Assembly (NCBI GenBank): GCA_030824405.1
Contig: JAVBXV010000062.1
Coordinates: 1 to 41,228, forward strand
Length of the DNA stretch: 41,228 nt
Source of the DNA: Anaerolineales bacterium
GTDB lineage: Bacteria > Chloroflexota > Anaerolineae > Anaerolineales > Villigracilaceae
Direction: 5' to 3'
In this document: one piece after another, positions 15,659 through 24,617 of the stretch
Layout of the letters: every line of letters begins with the position of its first letter
Numbering within the stretch: position 1 is the stretch's first letter
The notes under the pieces: model-generated
What the model was told of the DNA's origin: nothing
What the model saw: the letters and a program-made list of their open reading frames with translations, nothing else
The model's database searches: none
Position numbers and translations under genes: made by a program

Positions 15659-18190
15659 CTATATAAAAAGTTCTATCATTTTCTGGAGTTCCTTCAATTT
15701 CACTGGCTTGCTTAAGTATTCGTTCATGCCTGCTTCGAGGCAGCGTTCACGGTCGCCGGGCATGGCAAAGGCGGTGACAGCAATGATCGGAACAGTAGCA
15801 AACTGAGGGTCAGCGCGGAGGCGGCGGGTAACATCGAACCCGTTGACAGTGGGCATCTGGATATCCATCAAAATGATGTCAGGTATAACTTCCATGATTT
15901 TTGAAATTACTTCACCGCCATCATGGACAACCCTGACCTGATAACCACAGACCTCAAGATAGTCCTGCGTGATCATCGCATTGGCCGCATTATCTTCCAC
16001 AAGCAGTATTTTCCCGCGAATGGTTTTCGCATCCACACTTGCGGCATTTATCTGCCCTTCGGAATGGGCATGATTCTGTTTTTTGTCTGACTGTATTTCC
16101 TCGCTCCAGGGAAGTGCAAACGAGAAACAACTTCCTGTACCAGGCTCACTTTGCAATTCCATACTGCCGTTGTGCATTTCAACGAGTTTTTTCACCAGGG
16201 TCAATCCCAGGCCTGTGCCTTCATATTGACGGGCGAGGCTACTATCGACCTGCACAAATGGCTTGAATAATTTTTGCTGATCTTCAGGGCTGATTCCAAT
16301 ACCAGTATCAGTGACGGAGAAGCGCATCAATCCCGCGCTGACATCTGCCAGCACTTCGAGTTTTACGCTTCCACCTTCAGGAGTAAATTTGACGGCGTTA
16401 TTCAGCAGGTTGACGAGGATCTGCTTAAGCCGCTTCGGATCTGCAATGAGCGCATTTGTGGCAGGGTAGGATGAATACTCCAATGCAATATGTTTCTTGC
16501 TGGCAAGTTGTTTGATGAAATTCAAACTTGAACGACAAATATCATTCACCGCGAAGAGTTCGGGGTGAAGTTCAAACTTGCCAGATTCGATCTTGGACAC
16601 ATCCAGAATATCGTTGATCAACCCAAGCAGGTGTTGACCGCTGGAATGGATGAGCTCCACTGCCTGCGCCTGCCTTTCATTCAAGGGACCTCGGATCCCC
16701 TCCAGCAGGGTTTCTGAAAATCCCAGAATGCCATTCAACGGCGTGCGCAACTCATGACTCATGTTGGCAAGGAATTCATCCTTGGCACGGTTGGCGTGGA
16801 CAAGCTCCATTGTACGTTCCTCGACCCGCGTCTCCAATTCATCGGTGTACTGACGGATCAACTCTGCGTTCTTCCTGCGTTCGGTGATATCGCGAATGAT
16901 CATGCTGGATACGACATCCCCATTTTTATCCTTGAACATGGCAGTAGATACTTCAACGGGAAACTTCTCGCCATTTTCACGAAGTAATGTAAGTTCACCG
17001 CTAAACCTGCCCGTTCGAGCACGTTCCTCGAGCGCCAATGCCAACCTCGGGTCAGATAGATCCGCCACTCCGCTTCGCCCAAGATGTTGGATCTCCTCCT
17101 CCGTGCGTCCGAACATACGGCAGGCGGCGGGGTTGACAGACAAAATTCTGCCATCAGGAGCGGTGAGTAAAATTGCATCCAATGAAGAATTATAGAGCAG
17201 GCGATAGCGCTCTTCGCTCTCACGCAGTTCGTCCTCAGCATTCCTGCGCTCGGTGATATCACGATAATTGATCACAATTGCCTGCACACTCGGCTCATGC
17301 AACAAGTTGGTGCCGATCCCTTCCACCCAGCGCCATGTGCCATCGGCATGTTTAAGGCGGAACGTACTGTGAATCACGCTGCCTGGTTCACGAAGAACTT
17401 CCGCAAATTGTTTTTGTACCCGTTCCAAGTCTTCAGGGTGGATAATCTCAAAAATATTACGCCCTTTGAATTGTTCATGCTTGTATCCCAGCATATTAAC
17501 CGCGGCGGGGCTTTCCCATAACAAGGTCCCATCGGGGGCAAGGAGAGAGATATTATCCAAACCATGTTCGATCAGCGCGCGGAAACGTAATTCACTTGCC
17601 TGCAATGCCTCCTCTGCCTGTTTACGCTCAGTAATATCCCGCGCCGAACCACGCACGATCGGGCTTGCCACTCCTTCCACACGCAGCGTATTGTTGTATG
17701 CCCAGGTACGGATCTCCCCATTTGCAACGCGAACTTTCATAATGCCCATCGCCCGCCCATATTTCTTGATCTCGTTAATGTAGGCTGCAAATCGTTTTTC
17801 TCCATTCGCAGCCAACGCATCCTTTAGATTCGTTTTCAACAGGGTCTCGTGCGAATACCCGCTCAATTCCACTGCGGCTTCATTCACAGAAAGCAGATTC
17901 CCTTCGAGATCATGCGTACAGATCAGGCTCTGACTATTCTCCACGAGATCACGGTATTTTTCCTCACTCTCCTCTAACAGCTTTAGGTCACCGCGCAACA
18001 TAAAATAGATCAGGCTGGCGCTTGCAAGTACGAACAGCCATCCTTTTATGGTTTGTGCCAGAATATAATCAGGGTCGGAGGGAGTAATAAGAATTTCCAG
18101 GGCTTTATCTGAAAGCAATATCCAGACAGCGCTGAAAAATGCATAGATCAGTGTTGTGCGCAGCAGCGTCATGTTTCTTTTCAGCTTCAT
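15659..18190 (-). CDS. Membrane hybrid histidine kinase, three PAS and one receiver
   Basis: 843 residues. Two N-terminal transmembrane helices enclose a short external loop. Three PAS domains follow (about 78-195, 200-320, 325-445), each ending in a DITER-type signature. HisKA has the histidine in FLANMSHELRTPLNG, then HATPase (NLLNNAVKFTP, DTGIGIS, GTGLGLTLVKKL), and a C-terminal receiver with aspartate in IILMDIQMPTVNG and lysine in YLSKPVK. There is no HPt, so an external phosphotransfer partner is needed. The start has GGAG 8 nt upstream. The gene is convergent with the lyase gene and shares its terminator. The kinase and receiver parts resemble those of the kinase at 10370 but the sensor domains differ. 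Confidence 0.9.
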   Translation of the reverse strand: MKLKRNMTLLRTTLIYAFFSAVWILLSDKALEILITPSDPDYILAQTIKGWLFVLASASLIYFMLRGDLKLLEESEEKYRDLVENSQSLICTHDLEGNLLSVNEAAVELSGYSHETLLKTNLKDALAANGEKRFAAYINEIKKYGRAMGIMKVRVANGEIRTWAYNNTLRVEGVASPIVRGSARDITERKQAEEALQASELRFRALIEHGLDNISLLAPDGTLLWESPAAVNMLGYKHEQFKGRNIFEIIHPEDLERVQKQFAEVLREPGSVIHSTFRLKHADGTWRWVEGIGTNLLHEPSVQAIVINYRDITERRNAEDELRESEERYRLLYNSSLDAILLTAPDGRILSVNPAACRMFGRTEEEIQHLGRSGVADLSDPRLALALEERARTGRFSGELTLLRENGEKFPVEVSTAMFKDKNGDVVSSMIIRDITERRKNAELIRQYTDELETRVEERTMELVHANRAKDEFLANMSHELRTPLNGILGFSETLLEGIRGPLNERQAQAVELIHSSGQHLLGLINDILDVSKIESGKFELHPELFAVNDICRSSLNFIKQLASKKHIALEYSSYPATNALIADPKRLKQILVNLLNNAVKFTPEGGSVKLEVLADVSAGLMRFSVTDTGIGISPEDQQKLFKPFVQVDSSLARQYEGTGLGLTLVKKLVEMHNGSMELQSEPGTGSCFSFALPWSEEIQSDKKQNHAHSEGQINAASVDAKTIRGKILLVEDNAANAMITQDYLEVCGYQVRVVHDGGEVISKIMEVIPDIILMDIQMPTVNGFDVTRRLRADPQFATVPIIAVTAFAMPGDRERCLEAGMNEYLSKPVKLKELQKMIELFI

Positions 18191-18570
18191 TTGTTACTCC
18201 AAGTGTGAATTTTACAGCTTGCCTGTTCCCAAAAGTGCTCGCTAAAGTTGAAAAACCTGCAAAATAAACCCCTTTGTATAAATTGGATTTTGTGAAGCCT
18301 ATTCCCGCAATAAGCCGCATTTTCACTAGTGCATGGTAGCACCCTTACACTCCAAAAACAACTTACAGATAAATTGCACTTATTAAACGGGTCTTTTTTT
18401 GAGATCCCACTTGATTAATTAACAGCGAGATTACCGAGTTCACAGAGAAAGCATCCTGACAATCCCATATAAAAACAAGATCATGTGTTGAGGGTTGAGA
18501 TATCGATAGGAGAGCCGCGCCCATGAATGGCACGGCTCTCCTGTCGAAAAAACTGGGGTGGAATATATCT
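18191..18570. other. Gene-free interval (380 bp)
   Basis: Lies between the start of the hybrid kinase and the end of the 716-residue gene, both on minus. No open frame with coding character was seen. It holds the kinase's upstream region and the hairpin at 18508-18542. Confidence 0.5.
18508..18542. repeat. Palindromic intergenic hairpin
   Basis: Outer arms AGGAGAGCCG (18508-18517) and CGGCTCTCCT (18533-18542), with an inner CCAT/ATGG pairing. No T-run follows on minus. It fits a REP-like element rather than a terminator. Confidence 0.65.
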
Positions 18571-20718
18571 TTAATAGATTTTCAAAGGGAACATATCGGT
18601 GGTTTTTACAAGTTCCCAATGGCTGATGTGTCTCCAGTCAAATATTCCACGGCCGCTGCCCTTGGAAAGCGCATCAGGTTGAGGCGGGCCAACTTTAACT
18701 TGAATAATATACTGAACGCCCGTGGGTTGTTTTTTCTTCTTGATGGTGTTCAGATCTTCCAGAATCTGTTTCATGATCTTTTCAGACTCGGCATTTGGGT
18801 CGAAAGACGGATCATACGATACGAACTCCTTGCTGACACCGCCAGTGAGGACGTGCGTAAGCGCAAACGTCGCTGGTCCGCTGACCCCGTTCAAGAGGAC
18901 GATATATTTCTGCTCTCCCTCCAAACTCGAACGATATGGGTTTGGCACGATCGCCAAATGAGCATGGACAATAAACTCGCCTGGGTTGTTTGTTTTGGTC
19001 TGGCTGATAAACTGACCCGAAATTTTTCTGTCATCCAAGAACGACGCTTTGAATCCCCTTTCAGGCTTATCAGTCACACCTTCATCCATCTCCTGATAAA
19101 AAGTTCTCTTCACCTTGGAGAGGTTTTCAGAATCCTTGCCTGAGGCGGCGGTTTGCTTAAAAGCGATCACCGCATTCGGCACCCGTTCAGCGTTAAAGTT
19201 GGGGTCAAACCAGTTGGCTTGTGGGATGCCGTAAATTTTCCCGAGCACAATTTCCGTCAACGGGTTTACATCAGGCGAAGCGATGATCACGCAATTCTTA
19301 TCCCGCAGCATATTCTCCAACTCCCGAATATACTGATCCCGCTCCACAGCCTGCTGTTTATCCACAACCTGTTCTATTTGATACACAGGCGATTCAATCG
19401 TCGCCCGGTACTGATGACTCGCAAAATAGGAGGTAAGCTCCGATGCCGCCCTCAGGTCCCAGTCACCGATCATTTCCCTGCCGATCGGGTTATGCAATGC
19501 GCCCGTAAATATGGAAACCTTTCCGCGCTTCTCCAGCACCTCGTCCCAGAATCGTCTGCGCGACCATTCGACAAAATCGGAAACGATCATTTGATAGAGA
19601 GTCTCTTCCAGCTCGCTCTCGAGGCGCACGGGGAATTTCTCGTCAAACGTCATGTGCCAAAGCGCGCGGATGTCGAACGCCAGATCGTCAATATCTTCTT
19701 CGTTGTTTTTATCATTCCCATATTTATTGATGGCAGTGATGGGGATTACGTTCTTCCCCTGAGCATGACAATACCCAAGCCAGAAATACATCATTGGGTT
19801 GCAATCTTTTCCGCCTGTTCTGATCATGGTGCAGAAAGATTGATTTATCTTTTCAAGGATTTCCCTGAAACTGGCGTTACTTTGTACCAGCTCACCATTC
19901 TTCAGTTGTTCAATTAATGGGTAATACGTTGTGGGTATTCTAAGTGTCTGTTGTTTATTTTCGATCCTGAGCAAAATATTATCAATGGCAACGCCCACAG
20001 ACGCGGCAATGTGCGTGGAAAATTTCAAGTCAATATCATTCGGGTTGAACCTTGCCCCCTCACCCCCACCTTTCCCATTTGAATCATCCGACGGATGACC
20101 AGGCAGGTTCAAAGAATCCAGCATCAACGTGATCGGTGAAGATTCCACCAGGGTTCTATTTTCACGTTCCCAGATATACGCCGAAAGCTGGAACTGATTA
20201 ATACTTAAAGGGGTCAGGTCGGCATACGCGTATGCCATGGAGCCCGCGAAATAATTTGTGACATATTCGCCAATGCTCGATCCTTTATGATAGACAATGA
20301 TGACCTTCTGTCCAATCCCATACGCCAGCCCCATTTCATAAAAAACATTTGCATTCGGCACAGAAACATCCACAACCACAAAATCGGATTCCTGTATCTT
20401 TTTGCAAATCTTTTCGCAAATAATGTAGCCTGTTTTACGAACCTGATCCGCTTTCATGATCTCCACAGGTTCTTCTTTTGTTCCGTAGCCGCCCTGAATA
20501 TAACGCTTCAAGCAAAGTTCATAAAAAACAGAAATATTGGGCTGGAAGGGAAGAACCATAAAACCCGAATAGGTTTTACTATTCTTTCGAAATTCAATTT
20601 CGCGGTCTATTTGTTCAGTATAGACACAGCCTTTGCCAGTCATAAAACATGGATTGATCCTGCGATGCGGTTTAATGATCTTTGATTTGAATTTTGCAAC
20701 TTCGCTTTCATTAGACAT
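18571..20718 (-). CDS. Unrecognised protein with tandem NDT/TIR-like segments
   Basis: 716 residues, no signal peptide or membrane helix. N-terminal part: a Cys pair (CFMTGKGC, 24-31), a strand FMVLPF (53-58), ADQVRKTG (90-97), ESDFVVVDVS (110-119) and NANVFYEMGLAYG (122-134). This series is that of nucleoside 2-deoxyribosyltransferase/TIR-like domains, and Glu128 lies where the catalytic Glu of that fold is found. A second segment (about 280-380) repeats the pattern in weak form (NPMMYFWLGYCHAQGK at 307, DLAFDIRALWHM at 345) without the Glu. A third (about 400-630) has CVIIASPDVNPLTE, then AIVPNPYRSS and LLNGVSGPATFALTHVL, like C-terminal domains I remember in actinobacterial regulators. The role may be NAD or nucleotide sensing or cleavage, perhaps in defence; this is inference. 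The ATG at 20718 has GGGAG at good spacing; the ATG at 20724 is too close to it. It appears to be a single-gene unit. Confidence 0.6.
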   Translation of the reverse strand: MSNESEVAKFKSKIIKPHRRINPCFMTGKGCVYTEQIDREIEFRKNSKTYSGFMVLPFQPNISVFYELCLKRYIQGGYGTKEEPVEIMKADQVRKTGYIICEKICKKIQESDFVVVDVSVPNANVFYEMGLAYGIGQKVIIVYHKGSSIGEYVTNYFAGSMAYAYADLTPLSINQFQLSAYIWERENRTLVESSPITLMLDSLNLPGHPSDDSNGKGGGEGARFNPNDIDLKFSTHIAASVGVAIDNILLRIENKQQTLRIPTTYYPLIEQLKNGELVQSNASFREILEKINQSFCTMIRTGGKDCNPMMYFWLGYCHAQGKNVIPITAINKYGNDKNNEEDIDDLAFDIRALWHMTFDEKFPVRLESELEETLYQMIVSDFVEWSRRRFWDEVLEKRGKVSIFTGALHNPIGREMIGDWDLRAASELTSYFASHQYRATIESPVYQIEQVVDKQQAVERDQYIRELENMLRDKNCVIIASPDVNPLTEIVLGKIYGIPQANWFDPNFNAERVPNAVIAFKQTAASGKDSENLSKVKRTFYQEMDEGVTDKPERGFKASFLDDRKISGQFISQTKTNNPGEFIVHAHLAIVPNPYRSSLEGEQKYIVLLNGVSGPATFALTHVLTGGVSKEFVSYDPSFDPNAESEKIMKQILEDLNTIKKKKQPTGVQYIIQVKVGPPQPDALSKGSGRGIFDWRHISHWELVKTTDMFPLKIY

Positions 20719-20838
20719 CGCCATTCTCCCTGTCGATATTGAATGTTAGAGAATAAATTTTTCTCATTTTTCAATATACATCGGTATTTGTCCAATTACA
20801 ATTCCAATAGGATAAAAATCACCACAGCGGGTGACAAA

Positions 20839-21918
20839 TTACTTTTTCATCACCCGCACACCCATTTGCTCCATTTTATGAAACAACTGCTCTGGCTCCG
20901 CAATATGCCCCATCATGTGCAGCCCAGCTGTGCGGATTTGTTCATACTGCGCCAGAAATGCGACTACGGGAATCGCCGTCAACTCATAACCATCTTCATG
21001 CTCGATCTGGACTCCGACCTGAGCCTGCTCGCCTTTCAACAAGCCTTCAGCTTCCACCTTAAGCGCCACCCGATACGGCGGCCTAGACTTTCCCATTGCC
21101 CACCACATCAACTTCCCCAGCGGACGAATACCACGCTTGGGTGCGATCTTGAGCCCCACCAGAATGATCGGTGTGATGAGAACATCTGCCAAAAAATTCG
21201 AGCCTGAAATATAGAAGCTCATATTTTTTAGCGTTGGGTACATTTCAGGCAAGCCGCGCAATTCTTCAAAGAACATCGAATAGCAAGTTCGCTTCCCGAT
21301 ATCATCACCAAAATCGAAGGCTCGCATCTCCCAATTGCTGGGCTTTGTCCATGCGCCATTCTTATATACCTGAGCCTGATAATGGATAAAGCCTTCCATT
21401 AATTCGTCCACGGCTTCGGTGTAGGGCAGGTTGCCCATATTTAAATATCCAGCCACTTGCGCAGAGTGGATCAAATCCAACTTCAAAGCGGCCATGCGGA
21501 TCATCGCAGAGGGCAGGCCAGGGTGATAGCCTGCTTCGGTAACAAAGCAAAGGCCCTTTTGCCTAATCTCTTCCTCGTGGGCATACAATGCTTCCAATTT
21601 GGCATCCGCGTATTGCACATCCAGATAATCCACGCGCATCTCCAACGCAGCGCGGACAACGTTTTCGGTATGATGAGTTGTCGGAGCAGCAACCAGTATG
21701 AGGTCCACGTTGTGAAGCGCCTGCTGTAGTGAATCCATATTGGCGGCATCTGCCTGTTGCGCTGTCACACGCGCATCGCGAAGTGAATCCACAAAGGCCT
21801 GCGCTTTATCAAGACGCCGCCCCGCAACAACGATCTGATGCGTTGTCTGCGCCAGTAAATGTTTTGTTAAAAGTTTGCCAGTTGCCCCATACCCGCCCAG
21901 GATCAAAATAGTATTCAT
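20839..21918 (-). CDS. Saccharopine dehydrogenase-like NAD(P)-binding protein
   Basis: 359 residues. A Rossmann start (ILILGGYGATGKLLTKHL) is followed by AGRRLDKAQAF and the loop VDLILVAAPTTHHTENVVRA, then YLDVQYADAKLEALY and VTEAGYHPGLPSAMIR. These are features of the Lys9/saccharopine dehydrogenase-related family, often annotated as saccharopine dehydrogenase NADP-binding proteins. The substrate in this subgroup is unknown; lysine metabolism is not supported by the context. GGAGG precedes the ATG by 5 nt. The stop lies about 120 bp from the start of the 716-residue gene. Confidence 0.75.
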   Translation of the reverse strand: MNTILILGGYGATGKLLTKHLLAQTTHQIVVAGRRLDKAQAFVDSLRDARVTAQQADAANMDSLQQALHNVDLILVAAPTTHHTENVVRAALEMRVDYLDVQYADAKLEALYAHEEEIRQKGLCFVTEAGYHPGLPSAMIRMAALKLDLIHSAQVAGYLNMGNLPYTEAVDELMEGFIHYQAQVYKNGAWTKPSNWEMRAFDFGDDIGKRTCYSMFFEELRGLPEMYPTLKNMSFYISGSNFLADVLITPIILVGLKIAPKRGIRPLGKLMWWAMGKSRPPYRVALKVEAEGLLKGEQAQVGVQIEHEDGYELTAIPVVAFLAQYEQIRTAGLHMMGHIAEPEQLFHKMEQMGVRVMKK

Positions 21919-22035
21919 ACACCCTCCGCAATTTACAATTTCAGTATAGTGCGGGGCGAAAGACAGTCAAGTACATAGTTCATGAAATCTCATGGCAGGA
22001 AGTAATTTTTGCCTGCATGGTACATCCATCAAAAA

Positions 22036-22062
22036 GAAAACTCCTGAACCTCAGGAGTTTTC
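22036..22062. terminator. Bidirectional terminator
   Basis: A 12-bp perfect stem (GAAAACTCCTGA with TCAGGAGTTTTC, loop ACC) with TTTTCTTTTT after it on minus. It ends the zinc-ribbon gene transcript. Confidence 0.85.
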
Positions 22063-22070
22063 TTTTCACT

Positions 22071-22091
22071 GTTCTCTGTTCTCTGTTCTCT
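22071..22091. repeat. GTTCTCT x3 tandem microrepeat
   Basis: Three exact 7-bp units lie between the zinc-ribbon gene stop and its terminator. A likely slippage site. Confidence 0.8.
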
Positions 22092-22098
22092 AACTTCC

Positions 22099-23157
22099 CT
22101 ATCTCTCCACACTCAACACCCCGCCCAATGCATTTAGCTTGAGCGTCCAGGTGCTGCCGATCTGGAATTGCTGAAACTCGGTCGCTGAACCTGGTGTATA
22201 GGTTTCTGTTCCATTGGGTGTACTAAACGTAACTGTGAAACTTTCTGAAGTTGTGCCAAGGCGTTGTTCATTGTAGAGCGACGGCTGTTCATATTCAGGA
22301 TACAGGTTATTGCCGCTCAGATCATAGGTTTGGATGGTCGTCCACTCGTCCACGGTGTAACTGCAATAGTCTGTGCTTTCGGTGTGACATTCTCTGACGA
22401 TCTCGGCGAAACCATTGCCCTGATCAACTGTCTTTTCTTCGCAGACTTCTTCGCTCTCGGTGCGGCAGGAAACATTATAGGCATCGAATGGCGGGCTGCC
22501 TCTTTCATTGGAATAATTGACCGCACGCACTTCCTGCACAGGCACAGAGGTCTGCCAGTACACATCGGTGACGGTCGCTTGCACAGATTTGGAGGGCAGC
22601 GCAAACAGCGTGAAAACCGCGATACAGCACAAGATAAGAAATGCGCCGATACCGCCGAACAAAAGCCAGTTTATTTTTTTAGGTTGGGCTTTCACAGCAG
22701 GGGAAGCACCTGCCTGCGCGGAAGCAGGTTTTGCCGCAGGCTCAACACGTGCCAGGGGCGAACCACATTGTCTGCACACGCGGGCAGTGCCTGGGTTTTC
22801 GAATCCGCAGTTCGTGCAGGTGACAGCTTTCGGCGGAGGTGGAGGCGCTTGCATTAATTGTCCCGCCTGACGCGCCTTGCCTTCCTTTAGATCGCCGCCG
22901 CATTGCGAACAGTTGGTCGCAGTGGCTGGGTTACGCGTGCCGCAAAATCCGCAGTGAATATCCGCGCCTGCTTTGGCGGCCGCTAACGCGTTTGCATCTG
23001 CAACGATCTTCTCGTCAGACGCGCGTCGAAATTTAACATTATCGGGTTGCGGCGCACCGCAGCTTTCACAAGTTTTCTTCGAGCCTTTGTTTATGCCCTC
23101 GCAGCTGGGGCACACCCATTCAAGCTCAACAAAACCCTTTGATTCTTTTTTCTCCAT
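22099..23157 (-). CDS. Membrane protein with three zinc ribbons
   Basis: 352 residues. Three cytoplasmic Cys4 ribbons (CPSC...CESC, CGFC...CSQC, CTNC...CRQC) occupy roughly residues 15-140, separated by an Ala-rich linker and a PPPPP stretch. A Pro/Ala-rich spacer and one transmembrane helix (LLFGGIGAFLILCCIAVFTL) follow. The external C-terminal domain of about 150 residues has six cysteines in a narrow window (CRTES, CEEK, CHTES, CSYTV), probably disulfide-bonded, and many Thr and Tyr. No enzyme motif is seen. The ATG at 23157 has GGAG 6 nt before it; the longer frame is rejected. Confidence 0.75.
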   Translation of the reverse strand: MEKKESKGFVELEWVCPSCEGINKGSKKTCESCGAPQPDNVKFRRASDEKIVADANALAAAKAGADIHCGFCGTRNPATATNCSQCGGDLKEGKARQAGQLMQAPPPPPKAVTCTNCGFENPGTARVCRQCGSPLARVEPAAKPASAQAGASPAVKAQPKKINWLLFGGIGAFLILCCIAVFTLFALPSKSVQATVTDVYWQTSVPVQEVRAVNYSNERGSPPFDAYNVSCRTESEEVCEEKTVDQGNGFAEIVRECHTESTDYCSYTVDEWTTIQTYDLSGNNLYPEYEQPSLYNEQRLGTTSESFTVTFSTPNGTETYTPGSATEFQQFQIGSTWTLKLNALGGVLSVER

Positions 23158-23219
23158 GCATCTCTCCTTCTTATTAACTCGAGTGTACAACAAAATTCGC
23201 GCGCGTAGTAGGGAAATCA

Positions 23220-23247
23220 AAAACCTTCAAGTTTCCTCGAAGGTTTT
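23220..23247. terminator. Terminator of histone-deacetylase-like gene
   Basis: AAAACCTTC (23220-23228) pairs with GAAGGTTTT (23239-23247). T-runs flank both sides, so it can act in either direction. It begins 5 bp past the stop of the deacetylase gene. Confidence 0.75.
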
Positions 23248-23251
23248 ATTT

Positions 23252-24262
23252 TTATGTTGACAACCCCTGCCATTGACGAATGGTAACCAGACGTTCTTCA
23301 TGATCTGGCTCGGCATGTGGACTTGGATCATGCGCATCAAACTTAAGCGGAGAGTTGGTCAATGCGCCGAAGACAGCATCTGCACCGTGAGCCACGTTGT
23401 GCGGGTCATACCCGCCTTCCAAAACAAAAATGATCTTTCCAGCGCAATGCTCGTTCGCAAGCTCAACCAGTTTTTTAGATGTCTCAAAAAATCCCTGCGT
23501 AGACATTCCCAAAGAAGTCAGCGGGTCATTCCAATGTGCATCGAAGCCCGCCGAGATGAACAACATCTGCGGCTTGAATTTCTGCACCACGGGTTTGAAG
23601 ATGTCTTCTGCGATCTGCGCGAAAATTTTATCTCCCGCCCGCGGATACAAAGGGACATTCACCAACCGCCCGCGTGCCTGCGGCGCATCATCGATCCAGC
23701 CTGTGCCGGGGTAAATTCCCCATTGATGCGTGGAGATGAATCCGAAGCGCTCGTCATGCAGGCAGGCTTCCTGCGTGCCATTGCCGTGATGCGCATCGTA
23801 GTCAATGACCATCACGCGTTCCATCCCATTGGCAAGCGCTTCCTGTGCGGCGACAGCAATATTATTGAAAATACAAAATCCCATCGAACGATGCGGCTCG
23901 GCATGATGCCCCGGCGGGCGCACGATCGCGAAGGCATTATCGGCATCACCATTCATCACCGCGCGAGTACATTCGATCACGCCGCCCGCAGCCAGCAGCG
24001 CATCTGCGTAGGATGTTTGGGTCACATACGTTGGGGCGTGGTCGATGACAGCCTCACCCTCTTTGCAAACTTCTTCAATTGCCGCGATCAATCCTGGTTG
24101 ATGCACGCGTGCAAGCTGTTCAAGCGTGGCTGGTTTCGCTTCGATCTTTTCCGCGGCAAATAAACCAAGTTGAGGTTCGAGCACATCCAACCTGCCCGGT
24201 CTTTCGGGATGGTCATAATATTGATGAAGCCGCGCAGGGACATAGGTGTAAGCCGTGCTCAC
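23252..24262 (-). CDS. Histone deacetylase/AcuC-family zinc amidohydrolase
   Basis: 336 residues, a single HDAC fold. The catalytic histidine pair is in RPPGHHAEPH (H119, H120). The zinc ligands are D156 and H158 in DYDAHHGNGT and D241 in SAGFDAHW, and the transition-state tyrosine is Y285 in EGGYD. All key residues are present, so the protein should be an active deacetylase, acting on acetyl-lysine, acetylpolyamines or small amides. The start is GTG at 24262, which overlaps the stop of the upstream 94-residue gene (GTGA), with GGGGAG 5 nt before it, so translation is coupled. Confidence 0.9.
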   Translation of the reverse strand: MSTAYTYVPARLHQYYDHPERPGRLDVLEPQLGLFAAEKIEAKPATLEQLARVHQPGLIAAIEEVCKEGEAVIDHAPTYVTQTSYADALLAAGGVIECTRAVMNGDADNAFAIVRPPGHHAEPHRSMGFCIFNNIAVAAQEALANGMERVMVIDYDAHHGNGTQEACLHDERFGFISTHQWGIYPGTGWIDDAPQARGRLVNVPLYPRAGDKIFAQIAEDIFKPVVQKFKPQMLFISAGFDAHWNDPLTSLGMSTQGFFETSKKLVELANEHCAGKIIFVLEGGYDPHNVAHGADAVFGALTNSPLKFDAHDPSPHAEPDHEERLVTIRQWQGLST

Positions 24263-24543
24263 ACAAACTCCCCGCCAATGGCTTGCCGCTCGATCATTTC
24301 ACGTGCAGAAGAAAATTTCAACTCCACTTCCACACGCTGGAAGCACAGCCCGCCGCTGCCCATCAAGACCTTGCGTGAATAATACACTTCGCCATCCCCT
24401 TCATATTCCACGCTCAGGTCGTTGGACAGATCCACACGGCCTTCGATCACCTCTCCGCAGCGTTTACATTTGACATTAAATAGATAGACTTGTCTCTGCG
24501 GCTGTGAAGAAGCACCACCAAAAAGTTTCTGTAAAAAGTTCAT
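24259..24543 (-). CDS. Small conserved zinc-binding-like protein
   Basis: 94 residues starting MNFLQKLFGG. One CxxC pair (VKCKRCGEVIEGRVDL), a later single Cys (GLCFQRVEVEL) and a beta-rich body. I recall similar short proteins in Anaerolineae, with no known function. It is translationally coupled to the deacetylase downstream (overlapping stop and start), which suggests a shared process or complex. SurE lies 74 bp upstream on the same strand. Confidence 0.7.
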   Translation of the reverse strand: MNFLQKLFGGASSQPQRQVYLFNVKCKRCGEVIEGRVDLSNDLSVEYEGDGEVYYSRKVLMGSGGLCFQRVEVELKFSSAREMIERQAIGGEFV

Positions 24544-24617
24544 TTAGTTTCTCCTGTGATCCTATTTTTCAAGAACCGATAAACAACCAAATCTTGCAAC
24601 AGGAAAATGGACGCCCG

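Noticed and set aside
19153-19917. 254-codon plus frame inside the 716-residue gene
   Set aside because: Antisense shadow; the minus frame has recognisable domain motifs throughout and this one has none.
22071-22091. GTTCTCT repeats as a CRISPR remnant
   Set aside because: Units are only 7 bp and contiguous, so it is a slippage repeat.
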